A DNA stretch of 64,000 nucleotides from contig NZ_BBQT01000004.1 in the NCBI RefSeq assembly GCF_001570625.1, positions 156,009 through 220,008 on the forward strand. Reading direction: 5' to 3'. Origin of the DNA: Syntrophomonas wolfei subsp. methylbutyratica (GTDB lineage: Bacteria; Bacillota; Syntrophomonadia; Syntrophomonadales; Syntrophomonadaceae). A model generated the notes under the pieces. The model was given only the letters and a program-made list of their open reading frames with translations, did no database searches and had not been told where the DNA came from. Position 1 is the first letter of the stretch. Each line of letters begins with the position of its first letter. Shown piece by piece: positions 25,028 to 33,153 of this stretch. A program made the translations under genes and the position numbers.

Positions 25028-25322
25028 GTTAGGAGAAGGCAAATAAATTCAAAAGGACGAGTATTAGAAATCGGCTGCAAGGTTTTTAGGCATAATGATG
25101 GGCTTGGTCGGTTTAATTAGGATTTTCGGGAATAACCGGTCCTTTATCAGTTATTTTACCTCCAGCTTTATATGCGCTACTTGGTAATACTCGTCTGTTT
25201 GGGGTATTCCTGGCTCCAGCATGAGTGGTAACTCCTTTTCCCATGATTGTATATATTAGCTATTAGGGATGGGATAATTCAGAGTGGGTTGGGGTTGGTG
25301 AAAGGGTGAAAGGGGATGGCTT

Positions 25323-26381
25323 ATGCAGCTGAAATATGGGTATAGCCGGGGATTGAAACTGAATCTATCTGATCCCCAAATTGATGGAAGTACTGCAGGT
25401 TATGGAAAAATTGCTCTGCCGGGCGGGTATGGCAGGGCCGGGTTTAAGATAAGGTCCCGTAGCTGGAGCAAGTTTAAGGCGCCGGGCAAAAGGGATGAGG
25501 TGCTAAGGGAACATGCCATATTGGAGTCCCGGATTATGGATATGGCGGAACTGGGAGAGCATATATTTTACGCTCTGGGACAACAACAGGGATTTTCTCT
25601 TATTCGCCTGGGGGACTCGGAACTGATTATTCTGGCTCAGGATATTGTTTTTCCCACTAATCTGGAGCTAAAGAAATGGGCTGGCCTGATGGCAGCTCTC
25701 TCTCATGATCCGGAGCTGGGGGATGGTGATAATGAGGCAAGTCGCTGGGAAGATTTTTTGAGTCTTTCCGGGGTTCAGTTTCCGGATAAAGGAGCCCAGG
25801 ATTACTTGATCAAGGCTTTGCATTCGGCTACCCTGGTGGGGATTCCAACTACCAACCGCCCGGGGCGCTCCGCCGCCCATATTAGGCTGATTCAGGGTTT
25901 CCAAACCACCCTTTTTAAGGTTCTGGAGAAATTGCAGATACCATTAAATGCTATGCGTTTCTGTGATTCCGCTGCCCATTATATGATTCACGCTTCCGGA
26001 CTACTGCGGCAAATTCTTCTGCCGGATCAGTATCCGGGGCTCAGGGAGCGCTATTCCCTGCCCTATTCCAAACCGAGAGTCTTACTTATAGGCAACCGGG
26101 CTGCCGAGTTTGCTGAATTCTTAACTGCCAATAACTGCGATATTGTGGGAGCCATCTCCCGGGTCGGTATGAATAATATCGAGGAGGTAATCCAGGAAAG
26201 CTATTATTATTCATTTGAACTGGCCCTGGTTTCCGCGGGTTCGGCGGCTAAATACATCTGCAGCAGCATTAGCGCCAGGGGAAAAGTAGCCCTGGATACC
26301 GGCCAGTTGTTTGATGTATTGCTGGCTTCCGGCCAGTTTGATCACCAGGGCTTTAAGATTCCCTACTACCTGATGCTTTAA
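25323..26381 (+). CDS. GT-D-fold domain protein (glycosyltransferase-like)
   Basis: The 352-residue protein has FSLIRLGDSELIILAQ near residues 96-111, matching the RxGDGE-type motif of the GT-D glycosyltransferase fold, followed by a GIPTTNRPG segment (about 180) and a later YSKPRVLLIGNRAAEF Rossmann-like part ending with IGAISRV-type strands and VALDTGQLFDV. The overall order resembles GT-D proteins that add sugars in cell-surface glycosylation. In most members the motif reads GDGE; here it is GDSE. It begins after AAAGGGGATGG. No acceptor is evident from its isolated position. Confidence 0.65.
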   Translation: MQLKYGYSRGLKLNLSDPQIDGSTAGYGKIALPGGYGRAGFKIRSRSWSKFKAPGKRDEVLREHAILESRIMDMAELGEHIFYALGQQQGFSLIRLGDSELIILAQDIVFPTNLELKKWAGLMAALSHDPELGDGDNEASRWEDFLSLSGVQFPDKGAQDYLIKALHSATLVGIPTTNRPGRSAAHIRLIQGFQTTLFKVLEKLQIPLNAMRFCDSAAHYMIHASGLLRQILLPDQYPGLRERYSLPYSKPRVLLIGNRAAEFAEFLTANNCDIVGAISRVGMNNIEEVIQESYYYSFELALVSAGSAAKYICSSISARGKVALDTGQLFDVLLASGQFDHQGFKIPYYLML

Positions 26382-26413
26382 GAATTGGAAAAAGAATATT
26401 CAATGGTATTGGC

Positions 26414-26443
26414 AAACCCCAGCTGCAGCTGGGGTTTAGCTTT
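26414..26443 (+). terminator. Perfect palindromic terminator
   Basis: AAACCCCAGCTG and CAGCTGGGGTTT form a continuous 24-bp palindrome (26414-26437) followed by AGCTTTTC. It lies 33 bp after the GT-D gene. Confidence 0.8.
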
Positions 26444-26540
26444 TCATAAAGTGATAATGGAAAGCTAAAGCTGGGTTTTTTAGGCTTGAATTTTGCCCCG
26501 CTGCCTTCCTCAATTATACCTTTTGTGTAAACACATAATT

Positions 26541-26811
26541 GATTCTACTGCAAAAAGTTATTAATATTCATTGGCTTGTATAAATATACCGCTCGCAGTC
26601 TTCGCATGGGCAACACCTGCGGCTTGTCTCGCGGCTCAAGGGGTACACGCTAACCTCCCATCCATGGTCGTATAGCGCTCTCGCGACGTCCTGTCGCTCG
26701 CCCCCTTTCGCCTGCTCGCCTTCGCCGGGCGTTGCAACCATGCTTCGCCAACGCTCGCTTTGTATATTTATGCAACCCTTATGCAACAAAAGGGGTTTTC
26801 GCAGTGGAGTC
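26541..26811. mobile_element. MITE-like element copy E (271 bp, inverted relative to C and D)
   Basis: It begins GATTCTACTGCAAAAAG and ends CGCAGTGGAGTC. ATAATT flanks both sides (26535-26540 and 26812-26817), a 6-bp target duplication. Its sequence is almost the exact reverse complement of copy D. Confidence 0.88.
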
Positions 26812-26879
26812 ATAATTTAGCAGGAAAATCGAAAATACCCTAGAAATAAATAATAAGCAACAAAAACAAACAGAAATAG

Positions 26880-27070
26880 TAGGCGAGGGATGCTATGCTA
26901 TAATATAAACAAATTAAACGACACAAAACCGGGATATCTCCATTGTTTCTTGTTTTCGGAAAATATGCCGTCCCGGCTGCCAGAGGGGGTGGTAGTGCAT
27001 TATTTTTTTCAGTACTTCTTTAGGACGGGGTCTGGAGTTTTTCAAATGAATAGAAAGGGGTATGATTCAA
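26880..27070 (+). promoter_or_regulatory. Leader and possible promoter of the DUF1858/GTPase cassette
   Basis: GCTATAATAT (about 26898-26907) is a good -10 box. The following 160-nt leader contains CCGGGA (26929-26934) pairing with TCCCGG (26971-26976), and ends in the ribosome binding site GAAAGGGG. The leader is long enough to hold a regulatory fold, but I recognise no known riboswitch. The proposed promoter lies about 85 bp from MITE copy E. Confidence 0.4.
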
Positions 27071-28201
27071 ATGGCTAAGAAAGGGTTTAAGCATAAGACG
27101 CTGGCAATGGTTCTTTCACTATTATTAATAGTTACGGCATTAGCAGGTTGTTCGGGTTCGGAAAAAGTAAGCAATTCCAGTCCGGAAAAAGAGAGTACTA
27201 CCATTACTATAACTGACATGTCAGGGAGACAAGTGGTTGTTCCTAAAGAGATTGAAAAAGTGTATTCAGCGGTTCCCATTGGGACCGTTATGCTATATAC
27301 CATCAATCCGCATAAACTTATTGCCAAAAACTTCAAGTTATCAGAGTTAGAGAAAAAATACACCATCAAAGAACATCATGACTTGCCTGTATTGGGTACT
27401 TACATTATGGGTGATACTGCCAATGAAGAAGATATATTAAAGCTAGCTCCAGATATAATAATTTATGCGGGAATTATTAATGATTCCTGGAAATCCAAGG
27501 TGGAAGAAGCCCAGAATAGACTGGGAATACCCATTGTTATGGTCGATGGAAACCTTAAGAATGCACCGGCAGCATATGAGTTTATGGGTAAATTATTAGG
27601 CGAAGAAGAAAAGGCTAAGGAATTAGGCGAGTATTGTAAGAATACCCTTAACGAAGCTGAAAAAATTGCCGGCAAAATACCGGAAGATGCAAAATTAAGG
27701 GTATATTATGCTTGTGGCGAAGACGGTTTAATGACCTATGCAGCAGGAAATATACATTCAGAACTCATTGAAATAGTAGGAGGGAGAAATATAGCTGAAA
27801 TAAAAGTGGGTAGCCCTTACCAAAGCTCCCGCTTATCGATGGAGCAGTTGATTAAGTGGGACCCACAATTAATAGTAAGCAATAAAGTTGAGGCACGAGG
27901 AGGAGAAGGAGGAAGTTCATCTTTACGCAGCAAGATATTAGAAAACAGCAGCCTTAATAATTTGGAAGCGGTAAAAAATAAAGAAGTGTATGAAATACCA
28001 TGCGCGCCATTTAGCTGGTTTGGCCAGCCGCCATCCGTAGCTCGCATACTGGGAATAAAATGGCTGGGCAATTTGCTTTATCCGGAAGAATTTAATTATG
28101 ATATAGAACAGGAGACCAAAGAATTCTATAAATTGTTCTATTCCTATGATTTATCGGAGCAGGATTTGGATGAACTCATGAGTAATGCGTTACGAAAATA
28201 A
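27071..28201 (+). CDS. ABC substrate-binding lipoprotein, iron/cobalamin (FhuD/BtuF) type
   Basis: The 376-residue protein has a signal peptide and lipobox TALAGC, then a PF01497-type fold: ITITDMSGRQVVVPKEIEKV (typical first strand), VLGTYIMGDTANEEDILKLAPDIIIY, and WDPQLIVSNKV. Proteins of this type bind ferric siderophores, haem, cobalamin or metal complexes. ATG 27071 is 10 bp after GAAAGGGG; the ATG at 27062 is too close. No ABC permease gene lies nearby, which is unusual. The next genes (binding-protein-like, GTPase, ATPase) suggest delivery of a metal or corrinoid, but the ligand is not known. Confidence 0.82.
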   Translation: MAKKGFKHKTLAMVLSLLLIVTALAGCSGSEKVSNSSPEKESTTITITDMSGRQVVVPKEIEKVYSAVPIGTVMLYTINPHKLIAKNFKLSELEKKYTIKEHHDLPVLGTYIMGDTANEEDILKLAPDIIIYAGIINDSWKSKVEEAQNRLGIPIVMVDGNLKNAPAAYEFMGKLLGEEEKAKELGEYCKNTLNEAEKIAGKIPEDAKLRVYYACGEDGLMTYAAGNIHSELIEIVGGRNIAEIKVGSPYQSSRLSMEQLIKWDPQLIVSNKVEARGGEGGSSSLRSKILENSSLNNLEAVKNKEVYEIPCAPFSWFGQPPSVARILGIKWLGNLLYPEEFNYDIEQETKEFYKLFYSYDLSEQDLDELMSNALRK

Positions 28202-28215
28202 CTGAACAAGATCTG

Positions 28216-28243
28216 CCCGGCTCCTGCTTAAAGTTAGGTGCCG
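28216..28243 (+). terminator. Hairpin between the lipoprotein gene and the DUF1858 gene
   Basis: CCCGGC and GCCGGG pair across a loop of about 17 nt and are followed by TAATTTTA. It may attenuate transcription after the abundant binding protein, allowing lower expression of the three cytoplasmic products. Confidence 0.5.
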
Positions 28244-28270
28244 GGTAATTTTATACGAGGAGTGATTGGC

Positions 28271-29476
28271 ATGCTGGTAAATGCGGAAGACAAGATTGGC
28301 GATATCTTGAAAAATTATCCCGAATTGTATGAGCTATTCTGGGAGAGCGGATTTAATTACAATTCTGCGGCAGAGTTAGTGAACTCATTAGGAAAAGATA
28401 CCATGTTGCGTACAGTTTTAACGGTAAAAGGCCTGAATGCAGAACTCTTCATTAATATGATAAATTCCAGGATTGGCGATGGCTGTCAAATGGAGGGACT
28501 GCAATATGATTATTATAATCCGGATCGGCCGGTAAACCTGCTGGTGAAAACGGCGTGTGCGGTTAGTGAGCATTTTAAGGAAGAGTTGATGGAGACGGTA
28601 AAGGCCCGCCAAAAGCTAACGGGAGAGATACCCAATGTATTTATTGTAGATGGTTGTCATGCCCCGCATGAATTTGAAAATTTTCATGATAGCGAGAGTA
28701 TCGATAAATTGCCGGATATTATAATGTCAATGTCTTTTGACGAGATATATGATAAGCGTTTCATAGATAAGTATGTAAGCCAGGGATATTTTACCAGTGT
28801 ATTGGATGCCAGGCAGGGGAATCTGCAGGAATATATGGATGATAGTTATACCCTGAATGCGGGGCTGGCTATGGTTTTTCTAATAGATGAGAAAAAACTG
28901 GGGGATTTGCCCCAACCCAAAAAATGGGGAGATTTGCTTGATCCTATTTATGAAAACAGCATAATTGCCTTTGGAGACGAGGCTAAAGGGATATTTGAGT
29001 ATCCCTTATATTATTTTTATAAAGAATTTGGGATGGAAAGCATGGAAAAGCTAGCCCGTAATGTAAAGGGGATTTATCATGCCGCCAAAGCGGCCAGAAT
29101 GGCAGGTACTAACAGCCGGGAAGCGGGCGCTATATACTATATGCCTTTGACCTTTGCCCAGCTTTGTGAAAACAAAGGTGTTTCCATAGTTCTCCCTGAA
29201 GATGGGGCTCTAATAATCCCCATCGCTTTTCTGGTTAAGAAGGATAAAGTTAAGGAGTTGGATTATCTCGTTGATCTAGTGTCAAACACTTATGGACAAA
29301 TGTGTGCTGATATTAATGCAGCCGTATTTAATGCCAGTATTGAAAGTAAGATTCCTGAAGGAGCAAAGCTTAAATGGTTGGGCTGGGATTATATAAGGTC
29401 ACATGATATTCCGGCTCTAGGGGAGAAATTGCATGAAGAATTTCATAAAAGCTGGGACAAAAAACAAAAATCATAA
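28271..29476 (+). CDS. DUF1858 protein with cytoplasmic ABC-binding-protein-like domain
   Basis: The 401-residue protein lacks a signal peptide. Residues 5-70 form a DUF1858-like domain (KIGDILKNYPELYELFWESG, later LNAELFINMI). The rest looks like a type-2 periplasmic-binding fold: PNVFIVDGCHAPHEFENF, DRQ/ FTSVLDARQGNLQEYMD, then WGDLLDPIYENSIIAFGDE, as in ABC-type iron-binding proteins. A cytoplasmic version implies it carries a ligand to an enzyme or chaperone rather than to a permease. The same N-terminal domain occurs in the ABC ATPase two genes downstream. ATG 28271 follows CGAGGAGTG. The function is unknown. Confidence 0.7.
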   Translation: MLVNAEDKIGDILKNYPELYELFWESGFNYNSAAELVNSLGKDTMLRTVLTVKGLNAELFINMINSRIGDGCQMEGLQYDYYNPDRPVNLLVKTACAVSEHFKEELMETVKARQKLTGEIPNVFIVDGCHAPHEFENFHDSESIDKLPDIIMSMSFDEIYDKRFIDKYVSQGYFTSVLDARQGNLQEYMDDSYTLNAGLAMVFLIDEKKLGDLPQPKKWGDLLDPIYENSIIAFGDEAKGIFEYPLYYFYKEFGMESMEKLARNVKGIYHAAKAARMAGTNSREAGAIYYMPLTFAQLCENKGVSIVLPEDGALIIPIAFLVKKDKVKELDYLVDLVSNTYGQMCADINAAVFNASIESKIPEGAKLKWLGWDYIRSHDIPALGEKLHEEFHKSWDKKQKS

Positions 29477-29489
29477 GGAAGTGTAATAG

Positions 29490-30173
29490 TTGAAAATAGT
29501 TACGGTCTCCGGGCCGCCCTCATCAGGGAAGACTTCGGTCATAATTAAAACCATAGAATACCTGAAAAAAGACCAACTGGAGATAGGCGTAGTTAAATTT
29601 GACAGTTTATCAACCTATGATGATGAAATGTATAAAAAATTAGGGGTGAAAGTGAAAGTCGGCCTTTCCGGCAATCTTTGTCCGGATCATTATTACATGA
29701 CCAATATAGAAGATAGTGTTAAGTGGGGGATTAGTGAAAAGCTGGATATGCTTATAAGTGAAAGTGCCGGCTTATGCAACCGCTGTTCTCCACATATACG
29801 AGATGTATTGGCCATATGCGTTATAGATAATTTATCCGGTATAAACACTCCTAAAAAAATCGGGCCTATGTTAAGGCTGGCGGATATTGTGGTAATAACC
29901 AAAGGGGATATAGTATCGCAGGCGGAACGGGAAGTATTTGCCTTTAGAGCCAAACAATCCAGTCCCAGGGCTTCTATAATTTTCATAAATGGCATAACCG
30001 GTCAGGGGGCCTATGATTTGAGCCTGCGCCTGAAAGAAGCTAATGACTATGAAAGTGTTATAGATAAAAAACTGAGATTCTCGATGCCCGCGGCAGTGTG
30101 TTCCTATTGTACGGGAGAGATAAGAATAGGGGAAAAGTATCAGACTGGCAATATAAAGAAAATAAAGCTCTAG
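29490..30173 (+). CDS. UreG/HypB/CobW-like GTPase with Cys pairs
   Basis: The 227-residue P-loop protein has Walker A SGPPSSGKTS (residues 7-16), a Walker B/switch motif ISESAG (ExxG, 89-94) and the guanine motif TKGD (137-140, replacing NKxD), the pattern of SIMIBI G3E GTPases that insert Ni, Co or other metals. Cys64, Cys96 with Cys99 (LCNRCSPH), and Cys204 with Cys207 (VCSYCTGE) could bind metal. TTG 29490 follows AAGGAAGTG. Its place between a binding-protein-like gene and an ABC ATPase suggests a metallochaperone step. The target enzyme is not encoded here. Confidence 0.75.
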   Translation: MKIVTVSGPPSSGKTSVIIKTIEYLKKDQLEIGVVKFDSLSTYDDEMYKKLGVKVKVGLSGNLCPDHYYMTNIEDSVKWGISEKLDMLISESAGLCNRCSPHIRDVLAICVIDNLSGINTPKKIGPMLRLADIVVITKGDIVSQAEREVFAFRAKQSSPRASIIFINGITGQGAYDLSLRLKEANDYESVIDKKLRFSMPAAVCSYCTGEIRIGEKYQTGNIKKIKL

Positions 30174-30189
30174 TTATGAAAGGAGTAGA

Positions 30190-31203
30190 ATGTTGGCAAA
30201 AGAAGATCTGGCTTCATTTAAGCTGGGAGAACTATTGGCACAATATGACTATGCCAGAGATTTTTTTATATCCATTGGTATAAATGATATTGATAGCAAC
30301 CGCAGCTTAAAGGATTTTGCCGGGGATATAAATCAGGAACTGCTGGAAGATGCCGGTCTTAATGGAGAGCAGTTAATAACCAACTTCCTGGCATTTATCG
30401 ATAAAATGGAAACGTTAAAAAAAAGCTCCTGTAATATCGTGGAATCAATAACGATAATAGGCGGTAATGATAAGTTTGGCCAGGAGGAAAACATTAAACT
30501 GGAATTAAAAGTAGGAGAAGTAATATCGATAGTAGGACCTACCGGTTCGGGGAAAAGCAGGTTGCTGGCTGATATAGAATGCCTGGCGCAGAGGGATACT
30601 CCTACCAATAGACAGATTTTGCTCAATGGAGAGATTCCGGATATGAATAGGAGGTTTTCCATTGAGAATAAGCTGGTTGCTCAATTGTCCCAGAACATGA
30701 ATTTTGTAATGGATCTCTCGGTTAATGATTTCATAAAGCTGCATGCCGAAAGTAGAATGATTGACCATGTCGAAAAAGTAGTGCAGGAGATAGTAAAATG
30801 TGCTAACGAGCTGGCCGGGGAAAAGTTTACCCGGGATACCCCGCTTACGCAATTGAGCGGAGGACAATCGCGGGCCTTGATGATAGCGGACACCGCTCTT
30901 CTAAGTCTTTCTCCTATTGTGCTTATTGATGAAATTGAAAATGCCGGTATAGATAGAAAAAAGGCCATCGAGTTGTTGCTTAAAGAAGAGAAGCTGGTTT
31001 TGATTTCCACTCATGACCCGGTATTGGCCCTTATGGGAGATAAAAGACTGGTTATAAAAAATGGGGGAATCCATAAAATTATTGTCTTATCCGAGCAGGA
31101 AAAACAGTATATCGATGTTTTAGAAAAGATAGATAAAAAAATGCTGCAGATAAGAAGCCATTTGAGAAACGGCGGGGTAATAGACGAAAGTATAACGAGA
31201 TGA
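30190..31203 (+). CDS. ABC-type ATPase with N-terminal DUF1858-like domain
   Basis: The 337-residue protein has an N-terminal KLGELLAQYDYARDFFISIG (11-30) that closely matches the DUF1858-like domain of the gene at 28271. Then come Walker A GPTGSGKS (116-123), signature LSGGQSRAL (222-230), Walker B PIVLIDE (242-248) and H-loop His275 in STHDP. It lacks membrane segments and no permease gene is adjacent, so it could energise a soluble complex instead of transport. ATG 30190 follows GAAAGGAGTAG. It closes the cassette; two 37-bp direct repeats follow directly. Confidence 0.78.
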   Translation: MLAKEDLASFKLGELLAQYDYARDFFISIGINDIDSNRSLKDFAGDINQELLEDAGLNGEQLITNFLAFIDKMETLKKSSCNIVESITIIGGNDKFGQEENIKLELKVGEVISIVGPTGSGKSRLLADIECLAQRDTPTNRQILLNGEIPDMNRRFSIENKLVAQLSQNMNFVMDLSVNDFIKLHAESRMIDHVEKVVQEIVKCANELAGEKFTRDTPLTQLSGGQSRALMIADTALLSLSPIVLIDEIENAGIDRKKAIELLLKEEKLVLISTHDPVLALMGDKRLVIKNGGIHKIIVLSEQEKQYIDVLEKIDKKMLQIRSHLRNGGVIDESITR

Positions 31204-31295
31204 AGTCTGAAAGAAACTCTTTCATGATGTTATGCGCCTCAAGGAAGGAATGGTTATAAGTCTGAAAGAAACTCTTTCATGATGTTATGCGCCTC
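31204..31295 (+). repeat. Pair of 37-bp direct repeats
   Basis: The unit beginning AGTCTGAAAGAAACTC and ending TTATGCGCCTC occurs at 31204-31240 and 31259-31295, separated by 18 bp. The copies are identical. Each contains GAAAGAAACTCTTTC, an imperfect inverted repeat, so a protein could bind twice. Each copy begins right after a gene end or spacer, and the second abuts a glmM fragment. Confidence 0.85.
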
Positions 31296-31369
31296 CCCAA
31301 TTACTGGTTAACCCGCGTTTGGGAAAACAAGGATAAAACCCTGGCTCATCCTCTGGTGCGGGAAGCCCT
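31295..31369 (+). pseudogene. glmM 3' fragment (75 bp)
   Basis: This stretch matches 22806-22879 inside glmM almost base for base (CCCCAATTACTGGTTAACC through GGAAGCCCT), with a few substitutions and a 1-bp insertion that breaks the frame near CGTTTGGGAAAAC. It lies directly after the 37-bp direct repeats. It is a non-functional fragment, perhaps a relic of recombination. Confidence 0.8.
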
Positions 31370-31546
31370 CAACTCCATTGTTTGGCCAGGTTTTATTTTA
31401 CTGTTTAAAAGTTTTTGGAACTGTGGTATTATTCTTTGTATGGAATTTTGCAATAAACCAGTAGAGTTATAATTACAGTAGCAAGGATAGCAATGTTTTA
31501 CCCAAGTTTAGTAATATTATTACAGGTAGTACGGAGTATTGTTTAA

Positions 31547-33097
31547 ATGGATGTCTTGGTAACACTTATACCAATAATCGCAGTTTTAGCTTTACTGGTT
31601 TTTGCCAGATGTGCTGCTGACCTCAGTGGTTTGGCAGGATGGGTACTCGTAGTCCTGGTGGCTATGTTTTATTTTGATACCCCGCTGGAGGTAGCCTTAA
31701 CTGCCAGCCTGGCCGGTATCATAGCTTCATTTCCCGTTTCTCTCATGGTTGCCACCTCTATTTTGCAAATCACCTTCCTTGAATCTACGGGAGCGTTGAA
31801 GAGGATTGTGGTTTTTGTCAAGACCATAGCCAAAAGCAACCAATGTGTACAGATAATGATAATTAATATGGGAATAGGGACTCTGCTGGTGGCTGTAGGA
31901 GCAACCCCGGTTTCTATTCTACCCCCGATTATGGTAGCCCTGGGCTACTCCACTTTTGTAGCGGTGGCCCTGCCTGCTCTGGGCTTCGATTCCCTCTGTA
32001 CTTATGCCTTGCTGGGAGCCCCTCTGGTGGTTTTCTCCGATATGACCGGCACCCCCTTGAATGAATCGGCCCTGGTTTTCTCGCGCTTTATGCCCATAAT
32101 CTCTACTATGATTGGATTTGGCATGCTCTGGATTGTAGGCGGTTGGGCCAAGATGCGGGAGGGTTTTGTCCCTTGTATATTAGCCGGGGTAAGCATGGGA
32201 TTGACAGCGGTGGGGGTGGCTCATGCTGGTACAGGCATTGTTTTAACGGGAGTAATTGGGGGAGTGGTTACCATCCTGGTTATGATTCTCTATCTAAAAG
32301 TATTGAACAAACCACTGTTGGAGCGCTCCTGCCTGAACAAGCAGGATTTGGAGGTTGAGGCGTCCATGTCCTTGTTGAAAGCACTGGCTCCCTGGCTGAT
32401 TCTGGTTACTTGCTGTTTAATCATAAATTTTTGGACTCCGCTCCATAATTATCTTTTCCGGGAACTGGCTATGCCCCTGCACATCATACCTGGGGAAAAG
32501 CCGGTAATGACAAGAATGCTCTGGAATGCCTATACCTGGGTAATAATAAGTACTCTCATGGCGATTCCCTTTATCCAGCCAAATCGAGAACAGTGGCAGG
32601 AGATTTTTCGCAAGTGGTGGCGCAGAGCACCCCGACCGGTATTTTCAGCAGCCATATTCTTTGCTATTGCTTATGTAATGATGAAATCAGGTTTTGCCCC
32701 TGAAGGGGGAAAATGGATACTTAAGAATCCGGAGCTGAATATGATTTCTGTACTGGCTATTAGTTCGGCCCATTTTTTCCAGGGGCTATATCCGGCGGTT
32801 GCTTCTTTTCTGGGTTTACTGGGTGGCTTTGTAAGTGGCAGCGAGGCCTCCGCTATCGCTCTTTTTGCCAAGTATAATATTTTGACTTCTAAGATTCTTA
32901 ATTTGGATGCCCTGGTGGTGACTGCCGGAACGGCTATCAGTGCTGGTTTGGCCAGTGTTATTTCCCCGGCCAAACTGCAGAATGCTGCTGCTACCATAGA
33001 TAGTATGGGTATCGAGTCGCAAGTCATCAAAATTGCCCTGCTCATAGCTCTCATCTTTACCAGTGTAGCTGCTCTCTTAACATTTATCTGGGCCTAG
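31547..33097 (+). CDS. L-lactate permease family transporter
   Basis: The 516-residue membrane protein has about 12 hydrophobic segments and the features of the LctP family, such as ATSILQITFLESTGALKRI, GATPVSILPPIMVALG and the C-terminal LGGFVSGSEASAIALF. LctP proteins import lactate or glycolate with protons. No lactate dehydrogenase is adjacent, so the substrate is uncertain. The region before the start has only a weak GGAG-type ribosome binding site. Confidence 0.85.
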   Translation: MDVLVTLIPIIAVLALLVFARCAADLSGLAGWVLVVLVAMFYFDTPLEVALTASLAGIIASFPVSLMVATSILQITFLESTGALKRIVVFVKTIAKSNQCVQIMIINMGIGTLLVAVGATPVSILPPIMVALGYSTFVAVALPALGFDSLCTYALLGAPLVVFSDMTGTPLNESALVFSRFMPIISTMIGFGMLWIVGGWAKMREGFVPCILAGVSMGLTAVGVAHAGTGIVLTGVIGGVVTILVMILYLKVLNKPLLERSCLNKQDLEVEASMSLLKALAPWLILVTCCLIINFWTPLHNYLFRELAMPLHIIPGEKPVMTRMLWNAYTWVIISTLMAIPFIQPNREQWQEIFRKWWRRAPRPVFSAAIFFAIAYVMMKSGFAPEGGKWILKNPELNMISVLAISSAHFFQGLYPAVASFLGLLGGFVSGSEASAIALFAKYNILTSKILNLDALVVTAGTAISAGLASVISPAKLQNAAATIDSMGIESQVIKIALLIALIFTSVAALLTFIWA

Positions 33098-33117
33098 AGG
33101 GGCATAGAAACGTCCCC

Positions 33118-33145
33118 GCCGGGTACTCCTGGTGTTCCACCCGGC
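33118..33145. repeat. Free-standing MITE core module, also a convergent terminator-like hairpin
   Basis: GCCGGGT (33118-33124) pairs with ACCCGGC (33139-33145). The internal GGGTACTCCTGGTGTTCC also occurs inverted in the core of MITE copy F (and in a diverged form in copy A). It lies between two converging genes and may terminate both. Confidence 0.6.
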
Positions 33146-33153
33146 AAAGTTAC

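Noticed and set aside
24800..25042. 80-residue minus-strand frame downstream of glmS
   Set aside because: Part of it is made by a perfect inverted repeat and it has no recognisable motif or ribosome binding site.
31204..31295. CRISPR array
   Set aside because: Only two repeats with an 18-bp spacer, no further units and no cas genes.
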